64,000 bases of DNA from Sphingobium xenophagum NBRC 107872. GTDB lineage: Bacteria > Pseudomonadota > Alphaproteobacteria > Sphingomonadales > Sphingomonadaceae. The notes beneath the pieces are model-generated. The model was given only the letters and a program-made list of their open reading frames with translations, did not search any database and was not told the origin of the DNA. Position 1 is the first letter of the stretch. Every line of letters begins with the position of its first letter. Positions 1 to 8,800 of this stretch are shown one piece after another. The stretch lies in assembly GCF_000367345.1 (NCBI RefSeq), contig NZ_BARE01000013.1:1-64000 (forward strand), read 5' to 3'. The position numbers and the translations under genes were made by a program.

Positions 1-239
1 GCCAACTTGGGCTGGGCCGAAGCCTTGATCGTCATCGTCTCGCCGGTGCGCGGGTTGCGACCGGTCGACGCCTTGCGCTGCGAAACGGAAAATGTGCCAA
101 AACCAACCAGGCGCACTTCGTCGCCCTTCTTCAACGCACCGGTGATGGCGTCGAATACACCTTCGACGGCCTTGCTGGCGTCGCTTTTGCTGAGACCGCT
201 GCTGTCCGCGACAGCGCTGATAAGATCCTGCTTGTTCAT
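1..239 (-). CDS. hupB: HU family DNA-binding protein (3' end cut by window)
   Basis: Histone-like nucleoid protein that bends DNA as a dimer. The visible 79 residues begin MNKQDLISAVA and contain the HU arm signature GFGTFSV followed by RNPRTGE, which forms the DNA-minor-groove arm. The family is about 90 residues, so only the last dozen or so are missing beyond the window edge. The start is the ATG at 237-239. It lies downstream of lon in the same orientation, the widely conserved lon-hup order, but a 181-base gap holding its own sigma70-like promoter suggests independent transcription. Identification is firm; HU-alpha and HU-beta are not distinguished by sequence here, and the symbol follows the lon linkage. 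Confidence 0.93.
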   Translation of the reverse strand, partial: MNKQDLISAVADSSGLSKSDASKAVEGVFDAITGALKKGDEVRLVGFGTFSVSQRKASTGRNPRTGETMTIKASAQPKL

Positions 240-294
240 GCCTTGGGAACCCCCTGTGCTATTTGGTTGTATAGGAATCGCGGCGTAGGCGGCG

Positions 295-324
295 CAATAA
301 GGCGCAGCTTCCAGCGCCTGTCAA
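295..324 (-). promoter_or_regulatory. Putative sigma70 promoter of hup
   Basis: On the minus strand a perfect TTGACA (319-324) is followed after 17-18 bases by CTTATT/TTATTG (295-301). It sits about 55 bases upstream of the HU start codon, inside the lon-hup gap. The -10 box is weak, so this is a candidate only. Confidence 0.45.
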
Positions 325-420
325 AGAGAAAGCGACGAAGTCACCGGCTTCGATGCAAATTATCGCTCCCAGGCGTACAATCGATCGAAACCGGCGGATA
401 TGCGCCGCTTTTCCCTCCCA

Positions 421-2817
421 TCAATGCCGCAGTGCAGCATCCCCATCCCGACTCGACCCGCTGCTTGGCTGCGCGGCAAGGTCATCCTCTTCGGTCCAGG
501 CAATGGCTTCGGGCACCGAAACCAGCGCCCGCGAAAGCACTTCATCGACATGCGACACGGGCACGATTTCCAGCCCGTCACGGATGTTGGCCGGAATTTC
601 CGCTAGGTCTTTCTCGTTTTCCTGCGGGATCAGCACCGTCTTGATGCCCCCGCGCAACGCCGCCAGCAGCTTCTCCTTCAGGCCGCCGATCGGCAGCACC
701 CTGCCACGCAACGTCACCTCGCCGGTCATCGCCACGTCCTTGTGCACCGGGATGCCGGTCAGGGTGGACACGATGCAGGTGACCATGCCGATACCTGCCG
801 AAGGCCCGTCCTTGGGCACCGCCCCTTCGGGCAGATGGATGTGGATGTCCTTGCGATTGAACAGGCTGGGCTTGATCCCATAGCCGGGCGACCGCGCGCG
901 TACATAGGAGAAGGCCGCCTGGACCGATTCGTTCATCACCTCGCCCAGCTTGCCGGTGGTCTTGATCATGCCCTTGCCCGGCACGGTCACCGCCTCGATC
1001 GTCAGCAATTCGCCGCCAACCTCGGTCCAGGCCAGACCCGTCACCGCGCCGATCTGATGCTCGTCCTCACCCACGCCGTGGCGGAACTTACGCACCCCGG
1101 CATAGTCGGCCAGATTGTCGGGCGTAATTTCGACCTTCTCGTAGACGCCCTCCAATATCTTGCGCAGCGCCTTGCGGGCGAGACGCGCAATCTCGCGCTC
1201 CAGCGTGCGGACACCCGCTTCGCGCGTATAATAGCGAATGAGGTCGCGCACGGCCGCTTCTGTCACGACGAACTCGCCGTCCTTCAGGCCATGGGCATCG
1301 ATTTGCTTGGCGATCAGATGGCGTTGCGCGATCTCGACCTTCTCATCCTCGGTATAGCCCTCCAGCCGGATGATCTCCATGCGGTCGAGCAAAGCTTGCG
1401 GCAAATTCAGCGAGTTGGCCGTCGTCACGAACATGATGTCTGAAAGATCGACGTCGATCTCCAGATAATGGTCCTGAAACTTGTTATTCTGTTCAGGGTC
1501 CAGCACTTCCAGCAGCGCCGACGCGGGATCACCCCGGAAATCCTGGCCCAGCTTGTCGATCTCGTCGAGCAGGAACAGCGGGTTCATCGTACCGGCCTTT
1601 TTCAGGTTGGTCACGATCTTGCCCGGCAGCGATCCGATATAGGTGCGGCGGTGGCCGCGAATTTCCGCCTCGTCGCGCACGCCGCCCAGCGACTGGCGCA
1701 CGAATTCGCGCCCTGTCGCCTTGGCGATCGAACGGCCAAGCGATGTCTTGCCCACGCCCGGCGGGCCGACGAGGCACAGTATCGGCCCCTTCAGCTTGTT
1801 GGTGCGCGCCTGCACGGCCAGATATTCGATGATCCGGTCCTTGACCTTCTCCAGCGCGAAATGATCCTGGTCCAGGATATCCTGCGCCTTTTTCAGGTCA
1901 TTCTTGACCTTGCCCTTCTTGCCCCAGGGCAGGCCCAGCAGCACGTCCAGATAGTTGCGCACGACCGTGGCTTCGGCCGACATGGGCTGCATGCCCTTCA
2001 GCTTTTTCAGCTCCGCCGTCGCCTTGGCGCGGGCTTCCTTGCTCAGCTTGGTCTTGGCGATCTTCTCGGTCAGTTCGGCAAGCTCGTCGCCTTCCTCACC
2101 ATCGCCATTGCCCAGTTCGCGCTGGATCGCCTTCAACTGCTCGTTGAGATAATATTCGCGCTGGGTCTTTTCCATCTGGCGCTTCACGCGGCCACGTATC
2201 TTCTTTTCGACCTGCAGGACGCCCAGTTCGCCTTCCATGAAGGCAAATACCATCTCCAGCCGCTTGACCGGATCGGCCTCCACCAGCAACGACTGCTTGT
2301 CGGACACCTTGACGTTGATGTTGGCGGAAATCGCGTCCGCCAACCGCCCGGCATCCTCAATCTCGCGCAACTGCACCGGCGTTTCGGCAGGCAGCTTCTT
2401 GTTGAGCTTGGCGTAATTTTCAAACTGTTCGGCAACCGAGCGCATCAGCGCGGCCGCTTCCGGTCCCTCGGCCTCGATATCCTCTATCGTCTCGACATCT
2501 GAAACCAGATAGCCGTCCTTGCTCTCCATCGTCTGCAACCGGGCGCGATGCTTGCCCTCCACCAGCACGCGAACGGTGCCGTCAGGCAGCTTGAGCAGTT
2601 GCAGCACCATGGCGACGACGCCAGTGTCATAGAGGGAATCGCGGCCCGGATCATCCTCTGCCGGGTCAAGCTGCGACACCAGGAAGATTTCCTTGGAGCC
2701 TTCCATCGCCGCTTCCAGCGCGGCAACGCTCTTGTCGCGACCCACGAAGAGCGGGACGATCATCTGCGGAAAAACGACAATGTCACGCAGCGGCAGAAGG
2801 GGATATTGCACGGTCAT
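421..2817 (-). CDS. lon: ATP-dependent endopeptidase Lon
   Basis: Cytoplasmic AAA+ serine protease that degrades misfolded and regulatory proteins. The 798 residues match the usual Lon length. In order: the N-terminal LON substrate-binding domain (about 1-195, starting [13 protein letters not shown]), a coiled-coil linker, the AAA+ module with Walker [10 protein letters not shown] near residue 355 and Walker [11 protein letters not shown], and the C-terminal protease domain with the catalytic serine in KDGPSAGIG (about residue 674) and the dyad lysine in [10 protein letters not shown]. The start is the ATG at 2815-2817, with GGAGAG just upstream. It is followed by hup in the same direction. 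Lon is often heat-shock controlled, but I see no convincing RpoH promoter, only CCCCAT upstream without a matching -35. Confidence 0.98.
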   Translation of the reverse strand: MTVQYPLLPLRDIVVFPQMIVPLFVGRDKSVAALEAAMEGSKEIFLVSQLDPAEDDPGRDSLYDTGVVAMVLQLLKLPDGTVRVLVEGKHRARLQTMESKDGYLVSDVETIEDIEAEGPEAAALMRSVAEQFENYAKLNKKLPAETPVQLREIEDAGRLADAISANINVKVSDKQSLLVEADPVKRLEMVFAFMEGELGVLQVEKKIRGRVKRQMEKTQREYYLNEQLKAIQRELGNGDGEEGDELAELTEKIAKTKLSKEARAKATAELKKLKGMQPMSAEATVVRNYLDVLLGLPWGKKGKVKNDLKKAQDILDQDHFALEKVKDRIIEYLAVQARTNKLKGPILCLVGPPGVGKTSLGRSIAKATGREFVRQSLGGVRDEAEIRGHRRTYIGSLPGKIVTNLKKAGTMNPLFLLDEIDKLGQDFRGDPASALLEVLDPEQNNKFQDHYLEIDVDLSDIMFVTTANSLNLPQALLDRMEIIRLEGYTEDEKVEIAQRHLIAKQIDAHGLKDGEFVVTEAAVRDLIRYYTREAGVRTLEREIARLARKALRKILEGVYEKVEITPDNLADYAGVRKFRHGVGEDEHQIGAVTGLAWTEVGGELLTIEAVTVPGKGMIKTTGKLGEVMNESVQAAFSYVRARSPGYGIKPSLFNRKDIHIHLPEGAVPKDGPSAGIGMVTCIVSTLTGIPVHKDVAMTGEVTLRGRVLPIGGLKEKLLAALRGGIKTVLIPQENEKDLAEIPANIRDGLEIVPVSHVDEVLSRALVSVPEAIAWTEEDDLAAQPSSGSSRDGDAALRH

Positions 2818-2971
2818 TCACTCTCCGGGGCCAAAAGAAGCGGCCCTGTCCTACGGTTCACCGCCTTTATGGGGATGACCGTCGCACCAATCAATCGTCA
2901 CATGTCATAATGCCGCAACGATGAACCGATGGTTATCGGAATTCGGCAGGGCAGACAGGCCCCTGATTCCA

Positions 2972-3295
2972 TCAGAAAGGCAGCTTGAAGCCGGGGGGCA
3001 AAGGCAGGCCGGACGTCATCTTGCCCATCTCGGCATTGCTGACTTCATCCGCTTTCTTGCGCGCATCGTTGAACGCAGCGGTGATCAGATCCTCCAATAT
3101 CTGCTTTTCGGACGGCGCGAGCAGCGTGTCGTCGATCGAAACGCCGATGATCCGGCCCTTGGCCGACGCCCGGACCTTGACCAGCCCGCCACCGGCCGCG
3201 CCTTCGACTTCCAGCTTGTCCAGATTATCCTGCGCGCGCTGCAATTCCTCCTGCACGCGGGTGGCCATGCCCAATATTTCGTTCAGATCCTTCAT
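2972..3295 (-). CDS. YbaB/EbfC family nucleoid-associated protein
   Basis: Small DNA-binding protein of 107 residues, the usual size for the family. It begins MKDLNEILGMATRVQEEL, the amphipathic helix typical of YbaB, followed by the KVRASAKGRIIGVSIDD core and a Pro-rich tail ending PPGFKLPF. It lies only 3 bases downstream of dnaX, the classical dnaX-ybaB pair, and is almost certainly cotranscribed. The family binds DNA as a dimer; its precise role is unclear. In many bacteria recR follows, but here the next gene downstream is lon. Confidence 0.93.
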   Translation of the reverse strand: MKDLNEILGMATRVQEELQRAQDNLDKLEVEGAAGGGLVKVRASAKGRIIGVSIDDTLLAPSEKQILEDLITAAFNDARKKADEVSNAEMGKMTSGLPLPPGFKLPF

Positions 3296-3298
3296 GCC

Positions 3299-4909
3299 TC
3301 ATGCACTCCATTGTTCCGGCTGATCGGTTTCGACCAGCGCAGCATCGGGGAAAGCGGCCATTGCCGCCTTGACCACCGGAATTTCCAGAATTTCGGCGCG
3401 GGCGTCGGCCTTGGCCGCTTCCTCCCGTTCCAGCAAGGTCGGTTGCGCCGCCGCATCGCTCGCCGCCACGCGCCAGCCGATGCTCGTCATCTCCCGCAAC
3501 GCCTGGGTCAGTCGCGCCGCGAAATCGGACGGCAATTGCGGCGTCGCGCGATAATCCAGTTCAGGCGGCGCATAACGGACCAACCCGACGCAGTCATGCA
3601 GTTCCTGCGCCAGTTGCCCCTTGCCCCTTTGCCACAGCGCCTCGATCAAATCCTCGAACGTCGCAGGCAGCTTCGCGGCAGGGCCAGCCGATGGCGCGGC
3701 GGCAACCGCGCCCGGCGTCGCGGCTGCGACAGGCCCGCCCTCGCGCAATAGCCGCGCCAGTTCGCCCGGATCGGGCATGGTCGCCGCGTGCATCACCCGC
3801 AACAGCGCCATTTCGCAGCTTTCGATCGGCAGGATCGCGCCCGCCACCTCGTCATGGCCTTTCAGCAGCAACTGCCACAAGCGATGCAGGGGCGCGAAGC
3901 CGAGGTGCGACGCCCAGTCGGCCAGCATCTCGCGCTCCTCAGCCGACTGGCCGGGGCTGGCAATGTCGCGCCCCGCCTTCACCAGCGTTACGGCATGCAC
4001 CAGTTCCAGCAGCCCGCGCATCAGCGCCAGCGGCTCCACCCCCAGCGCATATTGATCGCGCACCCCGCCCAGCAAGGCGGCGGTGTCGCCCTCCAGCAAC
4101 AGGCCCAGCAACCGGCGCACCGATCCGCGATCCGACAGGCCCAGCATGTCGCGCACCTGGGTCGCTGTGACCATCGGCTCGCCTTCGCCCATCTCGGCAT
4201 GGGCAATCGCCTGGTCGAGTATCGACAGCCCGTCGCGGGCCGATCCTTCGGCCGCCTGCGCGATCAGCGACAGCGCATCCGCCTCCGCCGCGACGCCTTC
4301 AGCCTCCACCACATGCGCGAAATGCGCCGCCAGCAATTCAGCCGGAATCCGGCGCAGATCGAACCGCTGGCAGCGCGACAGCACCGTCACCGGCACCTTA
4401 TTCACCTCGGTCGTGGCGAACAGGAATTTCACATGGGCAGGCGGCTCCTCCAGCGTTTTCAACAGCGCGTTGAACGCATTTTTGGAGAGCATGTGCACTT
4501 CGTCGATGATGTAGATCTTGTAGCGCGCCGATACGGCGGCATAGCGCACCGCCTCGATGATCTCGCGCACATCGTCGACGCCGGTATGGCTGGCTGCATC
4601 CATCTCGACCACGTCGATATGCCGCCCCTCGGCAATCGCGCGGCACGGCTCGCACACGCCGCACGGGTCGATCGTCGGCCCGCCCTGCCCGTCCTCGCCA
4701 ATGCAGTTCAGGGCCTTGGCGATCAGCCGCGCGGTCGATGTCTTGCCGACCCCGCGCACCCCGGTCATCAGAAAGGCATGGGCCAGCCGTCCCCGCCTGA
4801 TCGCATTGCCCAGCGTCTGGACCATCGCGTCCTGGCCGATCAACTCGCGAAAATTGCGCGGCCGATATTTGCGCGCAAGGACGCGATAGGGCTGGGGGGA
4901 ATCGGACAT
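3299..4909 (-). CDS. dnaX: DNA polymerase III subunit gamma/tau
   Basis: Clamp-loader ATPase subunit of the replicative polymerase. The 536 residues start MSDSPQPYRVLARKYRP, the family's N-terminal signature. Walker A GVRGVGKTS lies near residue 50, a zinc-binding cysteine cluster (C...CGVCEPC) follows near residues 68-89, then Walker B IIDEVHML and sensor 1 LSRCQRFDLRR. The C-terminal part (about 380-536) is Ala/Pro-rich and less conserved, as in tau tails. I see no A-rich slippery heptamer that would support programmed frameshifting to gamma, so a single product is likely. ybaB follows after 3 bases. Confidence 0.97.
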   Translation of the reverse strand: MSDSPQPYRVLARKYRPRNFRELIGQDAMVQTLGNAIRRGRLAHAFLMTGVRGVGKTSTARLIAKALNCIGEDGQGGPTIDPCGVCEPCRAIAEGRHIDVVEMDAASHTGVDDVREIIEAVRYAAVSARYKIYIIDEVHMLSKNAFNALLKTLEEPPAHVKFLFATTEVNKVPVTVLSRCQRFDLRRIPAELLAAHFAHVVEAEGVAAEADALSLIAQAAEGSARDGLSILDQAIAHAEMGEGEPMVTATQVRDMLGLSDRGSVRRLLGLLLEGDTAALLGGVRDQYALGVEPLALMRGLLELVHAVTLVKAGRDIASPGQSAEEREMLADWASHLGFAPLHRLWQLLLKGHDEVAGAILPIESCEMALLRVMHAATMPDPGELARLLREGGPVAAATPGAVAAAPSAGPAAKLPATFEDLIEALWQRGKGQLAQELHDCVGLVRYAPPELDYRATPQLPSDFAARLTQALREMTSIGWRVAASDAAAQPTLLEREEAAKADARAEILEIPVVKAAMAAFPDAALVETDQPEQWSA

Positions 4910-4963
4910 GGGGCTTGTCTAGCCGTTCGGATGGCTATTGTCGAAGCTGGATGATGGCTGGAA

Positions 4964-5058
4964 GGTGGGAGCCGGAACGACCCGCGGCAAAATCACTGTG
5001 GCTGCTTCCGTCAGGACCTGACCAGGTTGGCGACGACCTCGTCCGCCCGACTCCCGGC
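4964..5058 (-). ncRNA. ffs: Signal recognition particle RNA, small bacterial type (4.5S)
   Basis: RNA component of the SRP that pairs with Ffh for cotranslational membrane targeting. On the minus strand it contains the conserved helix 8 core CTGGTCAGGTCC...GGAAGCAGCC (complement of about 5003-5034). The ends close into a stem: GGGAGTCGG (complement of 5047-5055) pairs with CCGGCTCCC (complement of 4967-4975), with one G-U pair. About 95 nt fits the small alphaproteobacterial form. The apical loop reads TGAC rather than the enteric GGAA, which fits the URRC loop class. Exact ends are estimated from the stem. It sits between dnaX and the beta-lactamase operon. Confidence 0.88.
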
Positions 5059-5108
5059 GCGGCATATGGCGAAGAAGGATGGGGATGGCAAGGGGCCACA
5101 CACCATGT

Positions 5109-5176
5109 CCGTTCGTGTCAAGCGAAGTCGAGACACAACAGCGCAACGGCTTCTCGACTTCGCTCGAAGCGAACGG
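5109..5176. repeat. Palindromic intergenic repeat (CCGTTCG...CGAACGG)
   Basis: Inverted repeat with ends CCGTTCG (5109-5115) and CGAACGG (5170-5176). Inner arms carry AGCGAAGTCGA and TCGACTTCGCT. It is one of about seven related elements in the window. It lies just after the beta-lactamase stop codon and may act as that operon's 3' hairpin, though no T tract follows. Confidence 0.8.
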
Positions 5177-5183
5177 ACTGTGG

Positions 5184-6164
5184 TCAATCCAGCCCGCTCT
5201 TCTGCGCCTTGGCCAGAAAATCGAGCGCGGCCTGCGCCGCCTGCGCGATCGCGGCCTCCGCCGCCTTGGCATCCACGGTCGGTCGATCGAGATAGATGGC
5301 AAGGATATATTCCTCGCCCGACGGCGCCTTCACCAGCGCCACGTCATTATAGGCGGTGCCGCACGATCCGGTCTTGCTGCCCGACGTCCAGCCTTCGGGC
5401 AGCCCCGCCTTGATCCTGTTGTCGCCAGTGGTGCTGGCGTTGAGCCAGCCACGCAAGCGATCTGCGCTCTCGCCCTTCATGTCGCGGAACAACAACCGCC
5501 CCATCAATTCCGCCATGGCGGCGGGGGTGGTGGTGTCGCGCGGATCGTCCGGGGCATTTTCGTTCAATGCCGGTTCGTTGCGGTCCAGCCGGGTCACGCT
5601 GTCGCCATGGGCGCGCATGAAGGCGGTCAACCCCTGCGGCCCGCCCACCATCGGCAGCAGCAGGTTCGCCGCGCTGTTGTCGCTCACCTCGACCGCCGCC
5701 TGCGCCAGTTCGGCCATGCTCATCCGGCCGCGTTTCCTGTTCTTTTTCACCACCGGCGCATAATCAAGTATGTCGTCCTTGCCGAAGGGGATTTCCCCCT
5801 CCAGCCCGAATTTCCCGCCTTCCGCGCCGATCAGCACGGCAGCGGCCAGCGGCGCCTTGAAGGTCGAACAGAGCGCAAAGCGATCGTCCCGGTTGAACCC
5901 CAGGATCAAGGCGCCCTTGCTGTCGACCAGCGCAATGCCGAGCCGCCCGCCCGTTTCCTCTTCGATCGACCGGGGATTGCGCACCGACGCCAGCGCCGAT
6001 TGCGGCACCAGATAGCGGGGTGGCGGCGGCAGCAGCGAATCGAGCCGCCCTGTTGGCACTGGCTCTGGCGCGGCCTTCTTCGGCGCGGCGGGCGCGGTTG
6101 TGGCCATGCACATAAGAGCGGCCAGCGCGGCGATGCGGAATGGTCGGCCCATGACGATGCTCAC
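5184..6164 (-). CDS. Class A beta-lactamase with Cys69/Cys238-type cysteine pair
   Basis: Periplasmic serine beta-lactamase of 326 residues with a signal peptide (about 1-27, ending ATTAPAA). Active-site motifs are all present: S100-T-F-K103 (Ambler S70/K73), S161-D-N (S130), E197 in the omega loop RNEPALNE (E166, N170) and K264-T-G (K234). Cysteines stand directly before the nucleophile (C99, Ambler 69) and two residues after KTG (C268, Ambler 238). This pair forms a disulfide in class A carbapenemases such as KPC and NMC-A. An Arg at the 220 position (R250) also matches that group. Activity range cannot be read from sequence. The GTG at 6162-6164 overlaps the ferredoxin stop (GTGA), suggesting coupling; ATG 6150-6152 is an alternative start. 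Confidence 0.93.
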   Translation of the reverse strand: MSIVMGRPFRIAALAALMCMATTAPAAPKKAAPEPVPTGRLDSLLPPPPRYLVPQSALASVRNPRSIEEETGGRLGIALVDSKGALILGFNRDDRFALCSTFKAPLAAAVLIGAEGGKFGLEGEIPFGKDDILDYAPVVKKNRKRGRMSMAELAQAAVEVSDNSAANLLLPMVGGPQGLTAFMRAHGDSVTRLDRNEPALNENAPDDPRDTTTPAAMAELMGRLLFRDMKGESADRLRGWLNASTTGDNRIKAGLPEGWTSGSKTGSCGTAYNDVALVKAPSGEEYILAIYLDRPTVDAKAAEAAIAQAAQAALDFLAKAQKSGLD

Positions 6165-6496
6165 ATGCCCTGCATGTTGTAGGATTCGGACGGGATACGG
6201 ACGGTCAGGCTTTCCAGCCCTTCCGGCAGCACGATCTGGCAGGACAGGCGGCTGGTGCGCGTGGCGGATGCCGCCAGGTCCAGCATGTCCTCCTCATCCT
6301 CGCTCGCCCGGCTGAGTTGCGGAAAATCCGCCGCGTCGACGATGACATGGCAGGTGGAACACGCCATCTGCCCCTCGCACGTACCCTCCAGTGGCTGGCC
6401 CGCGGCCTGCGCTACATCCAGCAGGATCGACCCCGCCGGAGCATCGACTTCCTGCCGTCGCTCGCCATCGGCGCTGATGAAAATGATCCTGGTCAT
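6161..6496 (-). CDS. 2Fe-2S ferredoxin, adrenodoxin type
   Basis: Small electron carrier of 111 residues. Ligands follow the vertebrate/ISC-type pattern C40-x5-C46-x2-C49-x36-C86, within GTCEGQMACSTCH and LSCQIVLPEG. This class serves Fe-S assembly or P450-type oxygenases. The ATG at 6494-6496 is preferred because AGGGAG lies about 8-12 bases upstream; an upstream GTG at 6517 would add seven residues. It follows two cysteine desulfurase-like genes in the same operon, consistent with a role in Fe-S or sulfur transfer, but no IscU/SufB scaffold is encoded nearby. Its stop overlaps the beta-lactamase GTG. Confidence 0.92.
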   Translation of the reverse strand: MTRIIFISADGERRQEVDAPAGSILLDVAQAAGQPLEGTCEGQMACSTCHVIVDAADFPQLSRASEDEEDMLDLAASATRTSRLSCQIVLPEGLESLTVRIPSESYNMQGM

Positions 6497-6513
6497 TGAT
6501 GCGACGCTCCCTG

Positions 6514-7602
6514 TCACGGCGCCGCTTGTGCGGCTGCCGCCATGTTCAATGCTTCCGCAGCGCTCTCCAGTTCGGCCGGTGTCGTGTAGCGGCCAAAGCC
6601 GATCCGCACCGATCCACGCGCCTGTGCATCGGTCAAGCCCAGCGCGCGCAGCACATGGCTAGGACGCCCGGACCCGCTTGCGCAAGCGCTTCCCAACGAA
6701 AAAGCAACATTGCGGCAATATGACAACAACCGCGCGCCGTCGATCCCGTCCCTGCGCAGGTTGAGATTGCCGGGATAGCGCGCGTCCGCGCTGCCATTGA
6801 GCGTCCAGTCGGTAAACAGCCCGCGCGCCAGAGCGGCAAGCGCTTCGACATGCGCCCGGTCCGCCTCCGCCCGCTCCCGCATCAACCGCGCCGCCACCCC
6901 AAACCCCGCACACAGCGCAGGCGACAGCGTACCGGACCGCAATCCGCCCTCCTGCCCGCCGCCATGGATCAGTGGGACGGGCTTCACCCCGTCGCGCAGC
7001 CACAATGCGCCCACTCCCTTGGGACCATGAATCTTGTGCGCGCTGATCGCCACCATGTCGCATGTGTCGGGGATAGGCACCCGGCCATAGCCCTGCACCG
7101 CATCGCACAGGAACAGCGCGCCTGCCTCATGCGCAAGGTCGGCGAGCGCCGCGACCGGCTGGATCACGCCAATCTCGTTATTCACCAGCATCGCCGCCAC
7201 CAGCGCGACACCCGGCCCGATCGCCTGCGCGGCGGCATCCATATCCACCAACCCATCGCGCCCAACCGGCAAAATAGTGACCGTCCGCCCCGCCCTGCCC
7301 AGTGCCTCCACCGTATCCAGCACGGCCGCATGTTCCGTCGCGATCGTCACAATGTCACCCGCTGGCGCACCCTGTATCGCGATATTGAGCGCCTCGGTCG
7401 CCCCGGACGTGAAGATCAGCCGTCCGCCGCCCGGCAGCAATCGACCTATCTCCTCCCGCGCCACCTCTACCTGCGCCGCCGCCGCCCGGCCCAGCCGGTG
7501 CGCGCTGTGCGGATTGGCGAACTGGTCACGCAGCAACGGCACCATCGCCTCGAACGCTTCGGGGGCCAGCGGCGTCGTCGCCTGATAATCCAGATAGATC
7601 AT
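6514..7602 (-). CDS. Cysteine desulfurase (NifS/IscS-like), second of a tandem pair
   Basis: PLP enzyme that removes sulfur from cysteine as an enzyme-bound persulfide. The 362 residues start MIYLDYQATTPLAPEA, the family's opening. The PLP lysine lies in AISAHKIHGPKG and the catalytic cysteine in SLGSACASG near the C terminus, followed by RPSHVLRALG. The ATG at 7600-7602 overlaps the TGA of the upstream paralogue (ATGA), so translation is probably coupled; an upstream in-frame extension beginning MDRHGGAG is less likely. Which of the two paralogues feeds Fe-S assembly is unknown. Confidence 0.93.
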   Translation of the reverse strand: MIYLDYQATTPLAPEAFEAMVPLLRDQFANPHSAHRLGRAAAAQVEVAREEIGRLLPGGGRLIFTSGATEALNIAIQGAPAGDIVTIATEHAAVLDTVEALGRAGRTVTILPVGRDGLVDMDAAAQAIGPGVALVAAMLVNNEIGVIQPVAALADLAHEAGALFLCDAVQGYGRVPIPDTCDMVAISAHKIHGPKGVGALWLRDGVKPVPLIHGGGQEGGLRSGTLSPALCAGFGVAARLMRERAEADRAHVEALAALARGLFTDWTLNGSADARYPGNLNLRRDGIDGARLLSYCRNVAFSLGSACASGSGRPSHVLRALGLTDAQARGSVRIGFGRYTTPAELESAAEALNMAAAAQAAP

Positions 7603-8648
7603 CGGCCTGCCCGCGCCGCCATGGCGGTCCATTGCCCCAGAAACCGATCGACATCGGCCTCATCCGTTTGCGGCCCGAAGCTGACCCGCACTACCTCGCC
7701 CGCCGCCGCCTCGTCCCAGCCCATGGCGTGCAACACATGGCTGGTCTTGAGCGACCCGGACGAGCAGGCGCTGCCCGCCGACACCGATATGCCCGCCAGA
7801 TCGAACTGTATCAGTTGCGCCCGCGCCGACAGGCCCGGCATGCGGTAACTGGCTATGGCGGGAATGCGCGGCGCGGCGCGCGCGACCACCTGCCCGCCCG
7901 CGGCCTCGACACCCGCGTCCAGCCGTGCGCGCAGCCGCTTCGCATCGGGCAACCAGTCCGTGCGCGCCTCCAAGGCGGCTGCCATCGCCAATATGGCAGG
8001 CAAATTCTCCGTCCCCGCCCGATAGCCCTGCTCCTGCCCGCCCCCGGCGTGCAGCAGCCCCAGATCACGCACCAGCAAGGCGCCGATACCCGGCGGTCCG
8101 CCAAATTTATGCGCGCTGATCGCGATCATGTCCGCATTCGGCATTGGCAATTTTCCAGCACTCTGGGCGCAATCGGCAAACAATAACGCGCCGTCACGGT
8201 CCAGCGCTTCGAGCGGCTGTATCACCCCGGTTTCATTATTGACGTGCTGGATGGCGACAATAACCCCGTCATCCCCGCCTTCGGGAGAATGACGAAACCT
8301 ACAAACGCACCCGTCCGCGTCCACAACCAGCCGCTCCGCGCCCGGCGTCACCCGCAATACCGAATCATGCTCGACCGGCGACGTCATCACCCGCGCCGCC
8401 TTTGCCCGCGTCAGCCCAATCGCAATCGCCTCGCTGGCCCCGGACGTAAAGATCACATGCCCCCGCCATCCCAGCGCCCCGGCGATCCGCGCGCGCGCCG
8501 TTTCCAGCGTCGCGCGCGCCGCGCGTCCGTCGGCATGGGGGCTGGACGGGTTGGCCCAGCGGTCCATCGCATCCACCATCGCCGCCTTGGCGGCGGGCAA
8601 CATCGGCGTGGTCGCGGCATGGTCAAGATAGAGGCGTTGGGCAGCCAC
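7599..8648 (-). CDS. Cysteine desulfurase family protein, first of a tandem pair
   Basis: PLP-dependent NifS-like enzyme of 349 residues, starting with GTG at 8646-8648 (AAQRLYLDHAATTPML). The PLP lysine is in AISAHKFGGPPG, the substrate-contact segment is HVNNETGVIQP and the active cysteine is in SAGSACSSG. Compared with its neighbour it is shorter in the stretch before HVNNETG. There residues RHSPEGGDDG are encoded by a 28-base palindrome (8267-8294) that resembles an intergenic repeat. Catalytic residues are intact, so the protein is probably functional. It is the first gene of the operon and diverges from the alpha/beta hydrolase at 8801. Confidence 0.9.
   Translation of the reverse strand: MAAQRLYLDHAATTPMLPAAKAAMVDAMDRWANPSSPHADGRAARATLETARARIAGALGWRGHVIFTSGASEAIAIGLTRAKAARVMTSPVEHDSVLRVTPGAERLVVDADGCVCRFRHSPEGGDDGVIVAIQHVNNETGVIQPLEALDRDGALLFADCAQSAGKLPMPNADMIAISAHKFGGPPGIGALLVRDLGLLHAGGGQEQGYRAGTENLPAILAMAAALEARTDWLPDAKRLRARLDAGVEAAGGQVVARAAPRIPAIASYRMPGLSARAQLIQFDLAGISVSAGSACSSGSLKTSHVLHAMGWDEAAAGEVVRVSFGPQTDEADVDRFLGQWTAMAARAGR
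8267..8294. repeat. In-frame palindrome inside cysteine desulfurase gene
   Basis: A 28-base imperfect palindrome with outer arms CGTCAT/ATGACG and inner CCCCG/CGGGAG. It has the look of the GTCATCCCCGC...-type intergenic repeat but lies inside a coding region and keeps the frame, encoding approximately RHSPEGGDDG. Confidence 0.7.
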
Positions 8649-8800
8649 GATGCGATGCTACTCATTGATTGCGGAAATGGCGGCGGCTTCTATATAGGCG
8701 GTCTGCCGCGCAGCGCCAGCTTATGGCGTGGCGCGCGTCCTTTTGCCACCGACCGCCGGCCTGACAATGGTGTTCGGTGGCCATAACGATAACAGGTACC

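Noticed and set aside
1468..2502. 344-codon plus-strand frame inside lon
   Set aside because: Leu/Gln/Arg-rich antisense shadow of Lon.
2927..2946. Small palindrome CCGATGGTTATCGG between ybaB and lon
   Set aside because: Short stem, no T tract, no conserved position; could be chance.
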